A DNA stretch of 64,000 nt from Pseudomonadota bacterium (GTDB taxonomy: Bacteria > Pseudomonadota > Gammaproteobacteria > Steroidobacterales > Steroidobacteraceae): contig JAJZDW010000001.1 of NCBI GenBank assembly GCA_021851405.1, positions 124,001 to 188,000 on the forward strand. The letters run 5' to 3'. The position numbers and the translations under genes were made by a program. Position 1 is the stretch's first letter. Every line of letters begins with the position of its first letter. The notes beneath the pieces are model-generated. The model searched no databases. It was given only the letters and a program-made list of their open reading frames with translations, and was not told the DNA's origin. Shown here piece by piece: positions 47,871 to 56,087 of the stretch.

Positions 47871-48842
47871 TCATCCGGCACGGGTGTCCAGCCAGTGCAC
47901 CAGGCCCTGGGTATTCAGTTCAAGGTCCCCGGCGAGCAGCTCCGCCAGGCGTGCCTCGCTCAGCGCACAGCCGTGGCGCTCGGCGAGGGAGCGCCAGAGC
48001 GACCAGAGTTCGGCGCGGATCGCACCGGCACGGTCCGCCGCAGCGGCATGGCGCCGTGCAATGCGCTCAAGCTCGCGCACCTGGCCGAGCAGCGCCGCGC
48101 CGAGCCGCGGCACGTCCGTGACGCGGCTGTAGTGCATCAGATACATCGCCTCGGGCGCACAGGCGAGCAGCCGCTCGATCGAGGCGCACATCTGATCCGG
48201 GTCGAACTGCGTCGGCGTGGTGGTCGGAGTGATGAATGCTCCCGCCGCGCTGTCGAGCTCCCGGTACGAGATGCCGAAGGTGTCTCCGCTGAAGATGCAG
48301 CGGTGCGCGCGGTCGACGAACACCTGGTGGTGCAGCGCGTGGCCTGGCGTATGCAGGATGTCGAACGCCCGCCCCGCGAGACTGAGCTGCTCCCCATCCT
48401 GCGTGCGCCGGACGCGCTCAGCGGCGATCGGCTCGATCCGTCCGTACCACTGTGCAAAGCGCTCCCGGCCGTAGACCGCTTCGGCGCCGGCGCTGAGCCG
48501 CGACGGATCGATCATGTGCGGCGCGCCGCGCGGATGCACCACGCACACCGCGTTCGGCAGCTCACGCATCAGCCGGCCGGCACCGCCGGCGTGATCCAGA
48601 TGCACGTGTGTGAGCAGCACGTACTCGACGTCCTCGGGCGCTAGCGCGAGGCTGCGCAGCGCCGCGAGCAGGTACGGCACCGAATCGTTGGTGCCGACGT
48701 CGACGAAGGCCGCCCGCCCGCCCTGCTCGATCAGGTGGGCCGCGGCATGTCCGGGATGCAGATATTCGGTATCGACGGCGGTGATGCCGTCGGGATGGCG
48801 CCACAGCCTGGGGGTGGGCAACGCCGGCGTTTCATCTCTCAT
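47871..48842 (-). CDS. MBL-fold metallo-hydrolase
   Basis: A zinc-dependent hydrolase of unknown substrate. The 323-residue product has the metal motif LLTHVHLDHAGG, further metal ligands in LHTPGHALHH and FSGDTFG, and a helical C-terminal addition (about 215-323) with the start-side VDTEYLHPGHAAAHLIEQ. ATG 48842 gives a sensible start. It is divergent from the S9-like gene with 35 bp between. Confidence 0.88.
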   Translation of the reverse strand: MRDETPALPTPRLWRHPDGITAVDTEYLHPGHAAAHLIEQGGRAAFVDVGTNDSVPYLLAALRSLALAPEDVEYVLLTHVHLDHAGGAGRLMRELPNAVCVVHPRGAPHMIDPSRLSAGAEAVYGRERFAQWYGRIEPIAAERVRRTQDGEQLSLAGRAFDILHTPGHALHHQVFVDRAHRCIFSGDTFGISYRELDSAAGAFITPTTTPTQFDPDQMCASIERLLACAPEAMYLMHYSRVTDVPRLGAALLGQVRELERIARRHAAAADRAGAIRAELWSLWRSLAERHGCALSEARLAELLAGDLELNTQGLVHWLDTRAG

Positions 48843-48877
48843 CCAGCGATGGTATCCGGTTGCGCTAGCATAGCGAT

Positions 48878-50785
48878 ATGACCTTCCCGACACTGGCCGG
48901 CCGGGCGCTCGCCGCCGCGGCACTGACGACGTTTTATCTGGCTGTGGGCGTTGCGCCTGCCGCCGCTGCGCCCGCAGCGGTACCGCTTGCGCAGCAGTTG
49001 CGTCGCGCCGAGCACTGGCGCGGTGAGCGCTTCCTCGCCTGGCTCTCCAGCGGACAGTTGCTCTTCGAGGCGCACACCGGATGCCAGATCCTGCTCGAGC
49101 GCGTGGCCTCGCCTACCGCGAAGCCCACGGTGCTGACGCCACTCGGCGACGGCATCCGTGTGGCCCTCGCCCCGCGCGTCGGGACCGCGGTGCTCTTCCC
49201 GCAGCGGGCCGACGGCGTGACCGGCTGGAACGTGCTGGCCGGAGCGCTGCCGCACCCCCTCGCCGCCGGCCAGACGATCATCGGCCCGCCGGTCTGGGCT
49301 GTGAGCGGGCAGCGCGTCGCGCTGCTCAGCGCGGTGCCGCACGAAGATGATGAGGCGGTCTACGTCGAGAACATCGTGCGCGGTGGCGTGCCGCGTCTGG
49401 TCGCCGGTGCGCTCACGGGGCGCTGGCGCCTGCTCGATTGGTCGGCGGACGGTCAGCGTCTGCTCCTCGTACACGACACGGCGCCCGACGCCGATTCGCT
49501 GTACCTGCTGCATCTGCATGACGGCGAGCTGACCCGCATCCCGCTGCCGGCGGCGCGCATCCGCGCGGCGCACTTCGCGCCGGATGGCACCGCGATCTAT
49601 CTGATCTCGAACGCGAAGAGCGAATACGAGCGGCTGCTGCGTCTCGACCTGGCGAGCGGCCGAGTCCGGGCGGAGTCGGTCCCGAGCGACTGGGACGTGC
49701 GCCAGTTTGCCGCCAGTCCCGACGGACGGTATCTGGCCTACACTCTCGACCACGACGGCTACAGCCGCCTGCACGTGCGCGACCGGCGGCTGAAACTCGA
49801 TGTGGCCGTGCCGCGGCTGCGTCACGGCGTGATCGATACGCTGCGCTTCGATTCCGGCCACCAGCTGGCGTTCACCTTCGAGGCCAGTCGCCGGCCGCCT
49901 CGGATCGAGGTGTACCAGGCCGGCAGCGGACGGCTGCAGCGCTGGCTCGCCGGTCCGCCGGCGCCGCTCGGGGGCGCGGGCTTGGTGCGCGCCGAGCACG
50001 TGCATTTTCCGACCTGGGACCGCATCGGGGGGCACTGGCGGCAGCTCTCGGCATATGTGTACCTGCCGCCGGGCGCCGGCCCCGCTCCGGTGCTGATCGT
50101 GCTGCACGCGCATCGGGCCGGTCAGTTCCGGCCCGGCTGGCACCCGTTCCTGCAATTCGTGAGCAACACGCTCGGCTATGCGGTGATCGCTCCGAACGTG
50201 CGCGGCTCCGGCGGCTACGGGCGCAGTTTCCGGGCCCTCACGGACGGGATGCGCCGCAACGATGCGGTGCGCGACATCGGCTCGCTGCTCGTGTGGATCG
50301 GCATGCAGCCGGGCTTGGATGTGCATCGCGTGGTGCTGATGGGACGCGGCTACGGCGGGTGGCTCGCGCTGAACTGTCTCGCCACGTTCGACGGCCACCT
50401 GCTCGGTGCGGTCGATGTCGACGGCATCGCCAGTCTGAATGATTACATCGCGCGCGCCCCCACGGCCGAGCAGGCGTTCCGTCGCGCGGCGTTCGGCGAC
50501 CCGGGCGGCGGGTTCATGTCGGACTTCCTGCGGCGCATCTCCCCACTGGGGGAGGTCGCACGCATCCGCGCGCCGCTGCTGATGGTGCAGGGATTGGCCG
50601 GCGACCCGATCCGCGCCGCGGACGAGCAGCAGCTCGCCTACCTGCTGCGCTTCCACGGCGAGCGCGTCCAGCTGGTGACGGTCGCCCGCGCGGGGCGGCG
50701 GTTTGCGACGCCGGCCGGCCAGCATGTCCTGCACTGGGCTGCGGCGCAGTTCCTGCAGGCGCAGACCTCACGCCGGGCCAAGTGA
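48878..50785 (+). CDS. S9 prolyl-oligopeptidase-like protein lacking the catalytic serine
   Basis: The 635-residue product has a signal peptide (about 1-31), a beta-propeller region with TolB-like repeats (about 50-370) and a C-terminal alpha/beta-hydrolase domain (NVRGSGGYGRSFRAL is the S9 landmark). At the nucleophile elbow, normally GGSYGG, the sequence is GRGYGGW, with Gly at codon 491 (50348-50350) in place of Ser. The usual histidine motif GHGF is replaced by ARAGRRF. It is therefore probably not a peptidase; a binding or scaffold role is possible. Family placement is secure. Confidence 0.85.
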   Translation: MTFPTLAGRALAAAALTTFYLAVGVAPAAAAPAAVPLAQQLRRAEHWRGERFLAWLSSGQLLFEAHTGCQILLERVASPTAKPTVLTPLGDGIRVALAPRVGTAVLFPQRADGVTGWNVLAGALPHPLAAGQTIIGPPVWAVSGQRVALLSAVPHEDDEAVYVENIVRGGVPRLVAGALTGRWRLLDWSADGQRLLLVHDTAPDADSLYLLHLHDGELTRIPLPAARIRAAHFAPDGTAIYLISNAKSEYERLLRLDLASGRVRAESVPSDWDVRQFAASPDGRYLAYTLDHDGYSRLHVRDRRLKLDVAVPRLRHGVIDTLRFDSGHQLAFTFEASRRPPRIEVYQAGSGRLQRWLAGPPAPLGGAGLVRAEHVHFPTWDRIGGHWRQLSAYVYLPPGAGPAPVLIVLHAHRAGQFRPGWHPFLQFVSNTLGYAVIAPNVRGSGGYGRSFRALTDGMRRNDAVRDIGSLLVWIGMQPGLDVHRVVLMGRGYGGWLALNCLATFDGHLLGAVDVDGIASLNDYIARAPTAEQAFRRAAFGDPGGGFMSDFLRRISPLGEVARIRAPLLMVQGLAGDPIRAADEQQLAYLLRFHGERVQLVTVARAGRRFATPAGQHVLHWAAAQFLQAQTSRRAK

Positions 50786-50795
50786 GCCGCGCGGC

Positions 50796-52115
50796 TCAGA
50801 CCGGCGCGGCGGCAAACGTGACGGTCACGGTCAGTCCGCGTGCATCCTCGCCCGCGCTGAGCTCCACCTGCGCCCCGTGCGCCGCGGCGATTGTTTTGAC
50901 GATGGCGAGGCCAAGACCGCTGCCCGGGGTGCTCGCGCCCGGCTGACGGTAGAAGCGATCGAAGACCCGGGCCCGCTCCGCCGGTGCGATGCCCGGACCG
51001 TTGTCGGCGACTTTCAACATGGCCCGGCCGGGCTCGCTGCTGCCGAGGACCGTCACGTCGACGCGTCCGCCGCGCGGCGTGTAGCGCACCGCGTTGTCGA
51101 CCAGGTTGCGCACCAGCGTCGCGATCGCTTCGCGCTCGCCGGGGATCACCACGGGTTGCGCATCGGCGATGCCGAGGTCGATGTGGCGGGCGTCGGCGAG
51201 GGGCACGAGTTCGGCGACCACGTCCCGCGCGAGCTCATCGAGCGCGATCGGTTCGCGCGCCGGCTCGGCGCGCGGCTCCTGCCGGGCGAGCGCGAGCAGC
51301 TGCTCAACTAAGCGGATCGAGCGCTGGACGCCGGCGGAGAGACGCTCCATGGCGTCGGCGCGCTCGCGGTCGGTGTCGGCGCGGGCCAGCGTGTCGAGCT
51401 GCAGATGCAGCGCGGTGAGCGGCGTGCGCAGCTCGTGCGCCGCATCCGCCAGGAAGGCCCGCTCGCGCTCGAGCGCTGAGGAGAGCCGGCCGAGCAGATC
51501 GTTCAGCGCCGCCACCAACGGCTGGACCTCCTCGGGCAGTTGCTCGTGCGCGAGCGGCTCGAGCGCGGCGACCCGGCGCGCCTTGACCGAGCTGGCCAGC
51601 CGCTGCAGGGGCTCGAGCGCGTGCCCGACGGCGAACCAGACCAGGATGCCGAGGATCGGCACCGTGAGCATGAACGGCTCGAGGGTCTTCAGCACCAGCT
51701 GGACGGCCTGCTGGCGGCGCACCCGCATCAGCTGCGCCACCTGGATCACCCGGCTCGGCGAGGCGACGCCGAAGACCCGCCACCGCCCCTCGCTGGTCTT
51801 GACCGTGGAGAACCCGAGCGCGGTGTAATTCGGCAACACCGTGTGCGGGGGCGCCCAGATCCGCCGGCCGTTGGCGGTCCACACCTGCACCACGAAGCCG
51901 TACTCGGCGACCCGCGAGGGGATCTCGAGCGGCAGCAAATACTCCACTGGCTGGTCGCGCAGCAGCAGCGCCATCTGCTCGAGGTGGTAGTCGAAGAACG
52001 TGTCGGCCTGCTTCAGCGTGTTGCGGTACACGACGAATCCGCCGATCAGCCAGACCACTGCGATGCCGCCGAGCAGCCAGGCGAGCAACCGAGCCCGCAG
52101 TGAGCGCAGCGTCAT
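50796..52115 (-). CDS. Sensor histidine kinase, QseC/PmrB type
   Basis: The 439-residue inner-membrane kinase has two membrane helices (about 10-30 and 148-166) flanking a periplasmic sensor of about 115 residues, a HAMP-like linker, H228 in LADAAHELRTPLTALHLQL, N-box LVRNLVDNAVRYTP, and VADNGPGI and GSGLGLAIVKTIAAAHGA. Its start overlaps the regulator stop by 4 bp. The signal is unknown; relatives sense cations, low pH or host signals. Confidence 0.92.
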   Translation of the reverse strand: MTLRSLRARLLAWLLGGIAVVWLIGGFVVYRNTLKQADTFFDYHLEQMALLLRDQPVEYLLPLEIPSRVAEYGFVVQVWTANGRRIWAPPHTVLPNYTALGFSTVKTSEGRWRVFGVASPSRVIQVAQLMRVRRQQAVQLVLKTLEPFMLTVPILGILVWFAVGHALEPLQRLASSVKARRVAALEPLAHEQLPEEVQPLVAALNDLLGRLSSALERERAFLADAAHELRTPLTALHLQLDTLARADTDRERADAMERLSAGVQRSIRLVEQLLALARQEPRAEPAREPIALDELARDVVAELVPLADARHIDLGIADAQPVVIPGEREAIATLVRNLVDNAVRYTPRGGRVDVTVLGSSEPGRAMLKVADNGPGIAPAERARVFDRFYRQPGASTPGSGLGLAIVKTIAAAHGAQVELSAGEDARGLTVTVTFAAAPV

Positions 52116-52771
52116 GCGGGCCGCACCCGGTAGCCGACGCCACGCACGGTCAGGATGAAATCCGCGCCAAGCTTGCGGCGCAGACCGTGTACGTGGACCT
52201 CCACGGCGTTGCTCTCGACTTCCTCTCCCCAGCCGTAGAGCCGCGCCTCGATGCGGGTGCGCGGATGCAGCGTGCCGGGACGCTCCATCAGCAGCTGCAG
52301 CAGCGCAAACTCCTTCGGCGAGAGCGTCACGTCCCTCCCGTCGCGCTGCACGGTGTGCGCCGCGGGGTTGAGAATTACACCGAGATGCTCGATCGCCGGG
52401 GCGGCTTGGCCGGATTTGCGCCGCAGCAGCGCGCGGATGCGCGCGGCGAGCTCATCGAGGTCAAAGGGCTTGACGAGGTAATCGTCGGCACCGGCATCCA
52501 GGCCCTGAACGCGGTCCGAGACGGCATCGCGCGCCGTCAGAATGATCACCGGGAGCGCATCGCCCCGGGTGCGCAGCGCCGTGAGCACCGCCAGTCCCGA
52601 GCGGCGCGGCAGGCCGAGGTCAAGCAGCAGCAGGTCGAACGGCTCGCTCTTGAGCACTTGCTCGGCCGTTTCCCCGTCATGCACCCAATCGACCGCGAAC
52701 CCCTCGCGCCGCAGCCCGGCGCGGATCGCCTCGCCGATCATGGTGTCGTCTTCCACGAGCAGCAGTCTCAC
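52112..52771 (-). CDS. Response regulator, OmpR family, QseB/PmrA type
   Basis: The 219-residue product has a receiver domain with D51 (LLLLDLGLPRRSG), the LTARDAVSDRVQGLDAGADDYLVKPF stretch typical of QseB, PmrA and TctD relatives, and a winged-helix DNA-binding domain ending VHGLRRKLGADFILTVRGVGYRV. It is co-transcribed with the kinase. The family binds CTTAAG direct repeats, and one precedes the DegQ-like gene. It is divergent from rsmG (95 bp). Confidence 0.93.
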   Translation of the reverse strand: MRLLLVEDDTMIGEAIRAGLRREGFAVDWVHDGETAEQVLKSEPFDLLLLDLGLPRRSGLAVLTALRTRGDALPVIILTARDAVSDRVQGLDAGADDYLVKPFDLDELAARIRALLRRKSGQAAPAIEHLGVILNPAAHTVQRDGRDVTLSPKEFALLQLLMERPGTLHPRTRIEARLYGWGEEVESNAVEVHVHGLRRKLGADFILTVRGVGYRVRPA

Positions 52772-52866
52772 GTCGATGCCTCGGCCGGTCTCGCCGGCAC
52801 AAAAATTTCTTCAGCGCGCGCTCCGGGCCTCTGCCACAATCGTGGTTCTCCGAGGCCGCTCGAGCC

Positions 52867-53544
52867 ATGAGTTCCTCCCAGCCGACGTTCGGGGCGCCCG
52901 ACGCCCAGCACACCGCCCGCTCGCTCATCCACGCCGCCGCCGCGCTGGGGGTGGCGTTGACGGAGCACGATGCGCTGCGGCTGCTGCGGCTGCTGGAGGA
53001 ATTGGCTCACTGGAACCGCCGCTTCAACCTGACGGCGATCACCGAACCGGCCGACATGGTAACGCATCACCTGCTCGACAGTCTGGCCGTGCACCGGCAT
53101 CTGCACGGTGCCCGCATCGCCGATGTCGGTACCGGAGCGGGGTTCCCCGGGCTGCCGCTCGCGCTCGCCAACCCCGAGCGGTGCTTTACGCTGCTCGATT
53201 CGAACGGCAAGAAGGTCCGCTTCGTCTCGCACGCCGCTCATGCGCTCGGACTGGTCAACGTCGAGGCTGTTCAGGCGCGCGTCGAGACGCTGCGCCCGGA
53301 GGTTCCGTTCGACACGGTGCTGGCGCGCGCCTTCGCGGCACTGCCGGGGCTGGTGAGTGCCGTCGAGCCGCTCTGCGGCCCCGGCACGCGCATCCTCGCG
53401 CTGAAGGGCAAGTGGCCGAAGGCCGAACTCGAGGCGCTGCCCGGTGACTGGCAGGCCGAGACCGTGCCGCTCAGCGTGCCGGGTTTGGCGCAGGAGCGCT
53501 GTCTCGTGATCCTCAGCGCGGGGTCCCCTTCGGTCCGGCACTGA
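52867..53544 (+). CDS. rsmG: 16S rRNA (guanine-527-N7) methyltransferase RsmG
   Basis: RsmG methylates G527 in 16S rRNA. The 225-residue product has the SAM-binding region IADVGTGAGFPGLPLALANPE, HWNRRFNLTAI near residue 50 and LAYALRGK-like ILALKGKWPKAEL. In most gammaproteobacteria mnmG precedes it and parA follows; here mnmG is absent and two genes separate it from parA. Its 3' end overlaps the converging lrp-like gene by 32 bp. Confidence 0.96.
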   Translation: MSSSQPTFGAPDAQHTARSLIHAAAALGVALTEHDALRLLRLLEELAHWNRRFNLTAITEPADMVTHHLLDSLAVHRHLHGARIADVGTGAGFPGLPLALANPERCFTLLDSNGKKVRFVSHAAHALGLVNVEAVQARVETLRPEVPFDTVLARAFAALPGLVSAVEPLCGPGTRILALKGKWPKAELEALPGDWQAETVPLSVPGLAQERCLVILSAGSPSVRH

Positions 53545-54004
53545 GCGGCAGCGCGGTGGTCTCCTTGATGACCGACAGCGCGATGAAGGAGTGCACCGAT
53601 TGCACGCCGGGGAAGCGCGAGAGGTGATCGAGGAAGAACGCCTCGTATGACTTGATATCGCGGCAGGCGATGCGCAGCAGGAAGTCCGTCTCGCCCATGA
53701 GCGTGTAGCACTCGAGGATCTCCGGGTGCTGGCGCACGGCCTGCTCGAACTTCAGCAGCGCATCGCGGCCGTGGCCGGTGAGCTTGACCTGGGAGAACAC
53801 CAGCACGTTCAGGCCGACCTTTTCCCGGTCGAGCAGCGCCACGCGCCGCCGGATCACTCCGGTTTCCTCCAAGCGGCTCATGCGCCGCCAGCAGGTCGAG
53901 GCGGTCATGCCGAGCCGTTCGGCCAACTCGGCGGCCGACAGGTTGCCGTGCTCCTGGACCAGATCGAGGATGCGCACATCGCTTCGGTCGAGATCGGTCT
54001 GCAT
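53513..54004 (-). CDS. Lrp/AsnC family transcriptional regulator
   Basis: A 163-residue amino-acid-responsive regulator: an N-terminal helix-turn-helix (NLSAAELAERLGMTASTCWRRMSRLEE) and a C-terminal RAM ligand-binding domain (ILECYTLMGETDFLLRIACRD). ATG 54004, preceded by GAGAT, is chosen; ATG 54016 adds four residues. It is divergent from leucine dehydrogenase, the usual arrangement for a local regulator of amino-acid catabolism, and probably controls that gene. Confidence 0.9.
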   Translation of the reverse strand: MQTDLDRSDVRILDLVQEHGNLSAAELAERLGMTASTCWRRMSRLEETGVIRRRVALLDREKVGLNVLVFSQVKLTGHGRDALLKFEQAVRQHPEILECYTLMGETDFLLRIACRDIKSYEAFFLDHLSRFPGVQSVHSFIALSVIKETTALPLSAGPKGTPR

Positions 54005-54033
54005 AAAATATCTCATTGAATCCGCAGATGATG

Positions 54034-54046
54034 GAATGAATCATTC
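54034..54046. promoter_or_regulatory. Candidate operator between lrp-like and ldh genes
   Basis: GAATGA-A-TCATTC, a 13-bp dyad, sits midway between the two divergent starts in a locally AT-rich stretch. Lrp-family proteins often bind such dyads; the E. coli Lrp consensus itself is not matched. Confidence 0.4.
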
Positions 54047-54147
54047 ACCGGAGCGGCCCGAAGGGCAAGCTTTGTGACGCGCCGTGCACCTCTCGGGCGT
54101 AAGGTGACGCCGGCCGGGTCCAGCCCCGGAGACGTTTGGGAGCCCTC

Positions 54148-55200
54148 ATGGATCTTTTCTCTCTGCCGGATTTCGACGGCCACGAACAGGTCGTGTTCGG
54201 TCACGACCGTGCCACGGGCCTGCGGGCCATCATCGCGATTCATTCCTCTGCGCTCGGGCCTGCCGCCGGCGGCTGCAGGATGTGGGCCTATCCGTCGAGT
54301 GACGAGGCGCTGACCGACGCGCTGCGACTCTCCCGCGGCATGAGCTACAAGAACGCCATGGCGGAGCTCGATCTGGGCGGCGGCAAGGCCGTGATCATCG
54401 GGGATGCGCGTGCGCACAAGACGCCGGCACTGTTTCAGGCGTTCGGCCGACTCGTCGATGCGCTCGGCGGGCGCTACATCACCGCCGAGGACGTCGGCAC
54501 GAGCACCGCGGACATGGAGCAGGTGGCCGGCGTCACCCCGTACGTCAGCGGCCTGAAGCGCGCCTCGGGCGAGGTGGGCGGGGATCCGGGCCCCAAGACG
54601 GCGCTCGGGGTGTTCCTCGGCATCCAGGCGGCGGTGCGGTTCCAGCTGGGCCGCGGCCTCGAGGGGTTGACGGTCGCCGTGCAGGGACTGGGCGGCGTCG
54701 GCCATCCGCTGTGCCGGCTGCTGGCCGCCGAAGGCGTCCGCCTGAAGGTGGCCGATGCCCGTGCCGAACTGGCCGAGCGGGTCCGCGAGGAACTCGGCGC
54801 GGCGGTCGTACCGGTCGATACTCTTCTTGAGCAGGACGCGGACGTCTTCGCCCCGTGCGCCCTGGGCGCGGTGCTGAGTGCGCAGTCGATTCCTCGGCTG
54901 CGCGCGCGGATCATCGCCGGTGCGGCGAATAACCAGCTGGCGCGCGAATCCGACGGTGAGCTGCTCATGCAGGCGGGCATCCTGTACGCGCCGGATTACG
55001 TGATCAACGCCGGCGGCATCATCAATGTGGCCCATGAGTACCGCGGCGGCTCGACCGAGGCGGCGGTGCACGCGGCGATCAAGAAGATTCCCGAGCGGCT
55101 CACCGCGATTTTCGAGCGTGCCCGGCAGGAATCGCGGCCGACCAGCACGGTGGCCGACCAGATGGCGCGCGAGCGGCTGCAGGCCGGCCGGCGCGCCTGA
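54148..55200 (+). CDS. Leucine dehydrogenase (Glu/Leu/Phe/Val dehydrogenase family)
   Basis: It deaminates branched-chain amino acids to 2-keto acids with NAD. The 350-residue product has K68 (MSYKNAM) and catalytic K80 (LDLGGGKAVII) at exactly the positions known for Bacillus leucine dehydrogenase, a Rossmann motif VQGLGGVGHPL and AGAANNQLA. ATG 54148 follows GGGAG. No other branched-chain genes are adjacent. The divergent Lrp-type gene is the probable regulator. Confidence 0.92.
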   Translation: MDLFSLPDFDGHEQVVFGHDRATGLRAIIAIHSSALGPAAGGCRMWAYPSSDEALTDALRLSRGMSYKNAMAELDLGGGKAVIIGDARAHKTPALFQAFGRLVDALGGRYITAEDVGTSTADMEQVAGVTPYVSGLKRASGEVGGDPGPKTALGVFLGIQAAVRFQLGRGLEGLTVAVQGLGGVGHPLCRLLAAEGVRLKVADARAELAERVREELGAAVVPVDTLLEQDADVFAPCALGAVLSAQSIPRLRARIIAGAANNQLARESDGELLMQAGILYAPDYVINAGGIINVAHEYRGGSTEAAVHAAIKKIPERLTAIFERARQESRPTSTVADQMARERLQAGRRA

Positions 55201-55232
55201 GGCCCGCTCGAGCGCCCCGGCCCCGGAGCAGG

Positions 55233-55255
55233 GCGACAGTGAAGTACACTGTCGC
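55233..55255 (+). promoter_or_regulatory. Inverted repeat directly before parA
   Basis: GCGACAGTG and CACTGTCGC (9 bp, perfect) flank AAGTA; the repeat ends 4 bp before the parA ATG and covers the place of the ribosome-binding site. It may be an operator for autoregulation or a hairpin that limits translation. Confidence 0.65.
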
Positions 55256-55259
55256 TCTC

Positions 55260-56087
55260 ATGAAACGCGTCATCGCGATCGCCAATCAGAAGGGCGGCGT
55301 CGGAAAAACCACGACTGCGGTCAATCTGGCCGCCTCGCTCGCGGCCACCCGGCGGCGGGTGCTGCTGCTCGACCTTGATCCGCAGGGTAACGCCACCATG
55401 GGCAGCGGCATCGAGAAGGCGCAGCTCGAACGCGGCGCCTGCGAAGTGCTGCTCGGGGAGGCCGAACTCGCCGGGGCGCTGCGCACGGTCGAGCAGGGCG
55501 GCTATGCGCTGCTGCCGGCCAACCAGGATCTCACCGCCGCCGAGGTTCGCCTGCTCGGTCTGACCGTCGGGCGTGAGACGCGCCTGCGCCAGGCGCTCGC
55601 GCCGGTGCGCGAGGCGTACGACGTCATCCTCATCGACTGTCCGCCGGCGCTGAACATGCTCACCGTCAATGCACTCGTGGCCGCCGACAGCGTTCTGATC
55701 CCGATGCAGTGCGAGTACTACGCGCTCGAGGGACTCTCGGCGCTGCTCGGCACCATCGAGCAGATCCGCGCGGCGGTGAACCCGTCGCTCGACATCGAGG
55801 GCATCCTGCGAACCATGTTCGATCCGCGCAATAACCTGGCCAATGAAGTGAGCGCGCAGCTGATCATGCACTTCGGCGACAAGGTGTTCCGCACCATCAT
55901 TCCGCGCAACATCCGCCTTGCCGAGGCCCCGTCCTTCGGCCGGCCGGTGCTGTTCCACGACAAGGACTCGCGCGGCGCGCTCGCCTATCTCGCGCTCGCC
56001 GGGGAGATGATCCGCCGGGCCGAGGGCACGGCCGAGCCGCCGGGATCCGATGAGCTCGCGGCGGTGAACGGGGAGGCCGTGCCGTGA
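55260..56087 (+). CDS. parA: Chromosome partitioning ATPase ParA
   Basis: ParA (Soj) is the nucleoid-binding ATPase that moves ParB-parS complexes. The 275-residue product starts MKRVIAIANQKGGVGKTTTA with the deviant Walker A motif and has LLLDLDPQGNAT and VILIDCPPALNMLTVNAL. It lacks the N-terminal helix-turn-helix of plasmid type Ia ParA, as expected for a chromosomal protein. ATG 55260 is the usual start; GTG 55239 would add seven residues and include the inverted repeat. It overlaps parB by 4 bp. Confidence 0.96.
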   Translation: MKRVIAIANQKGGVGKTTTAVNLAASLAATRRRVLLLDLDPQGNATMGSGIEKAQLERGACEVLLGEAELAGALRTVEQGGYALLPANQDLTAAEVRLLGLTVGRETRLRQALAPVREAYDVILIDCPPALNMLTVNALVAADSVLIPMQCEYYALEGLSALLGTIEQIRAAVNPSLDIEGILRTMFDPRNNLANEVSAQLIMHFGDKVFRTIIPRNIRLAEAPSFGRPVLFHDKDSRGALAYLALAGEMIRRAEGTAEPPGSDELAAVNGEAVP

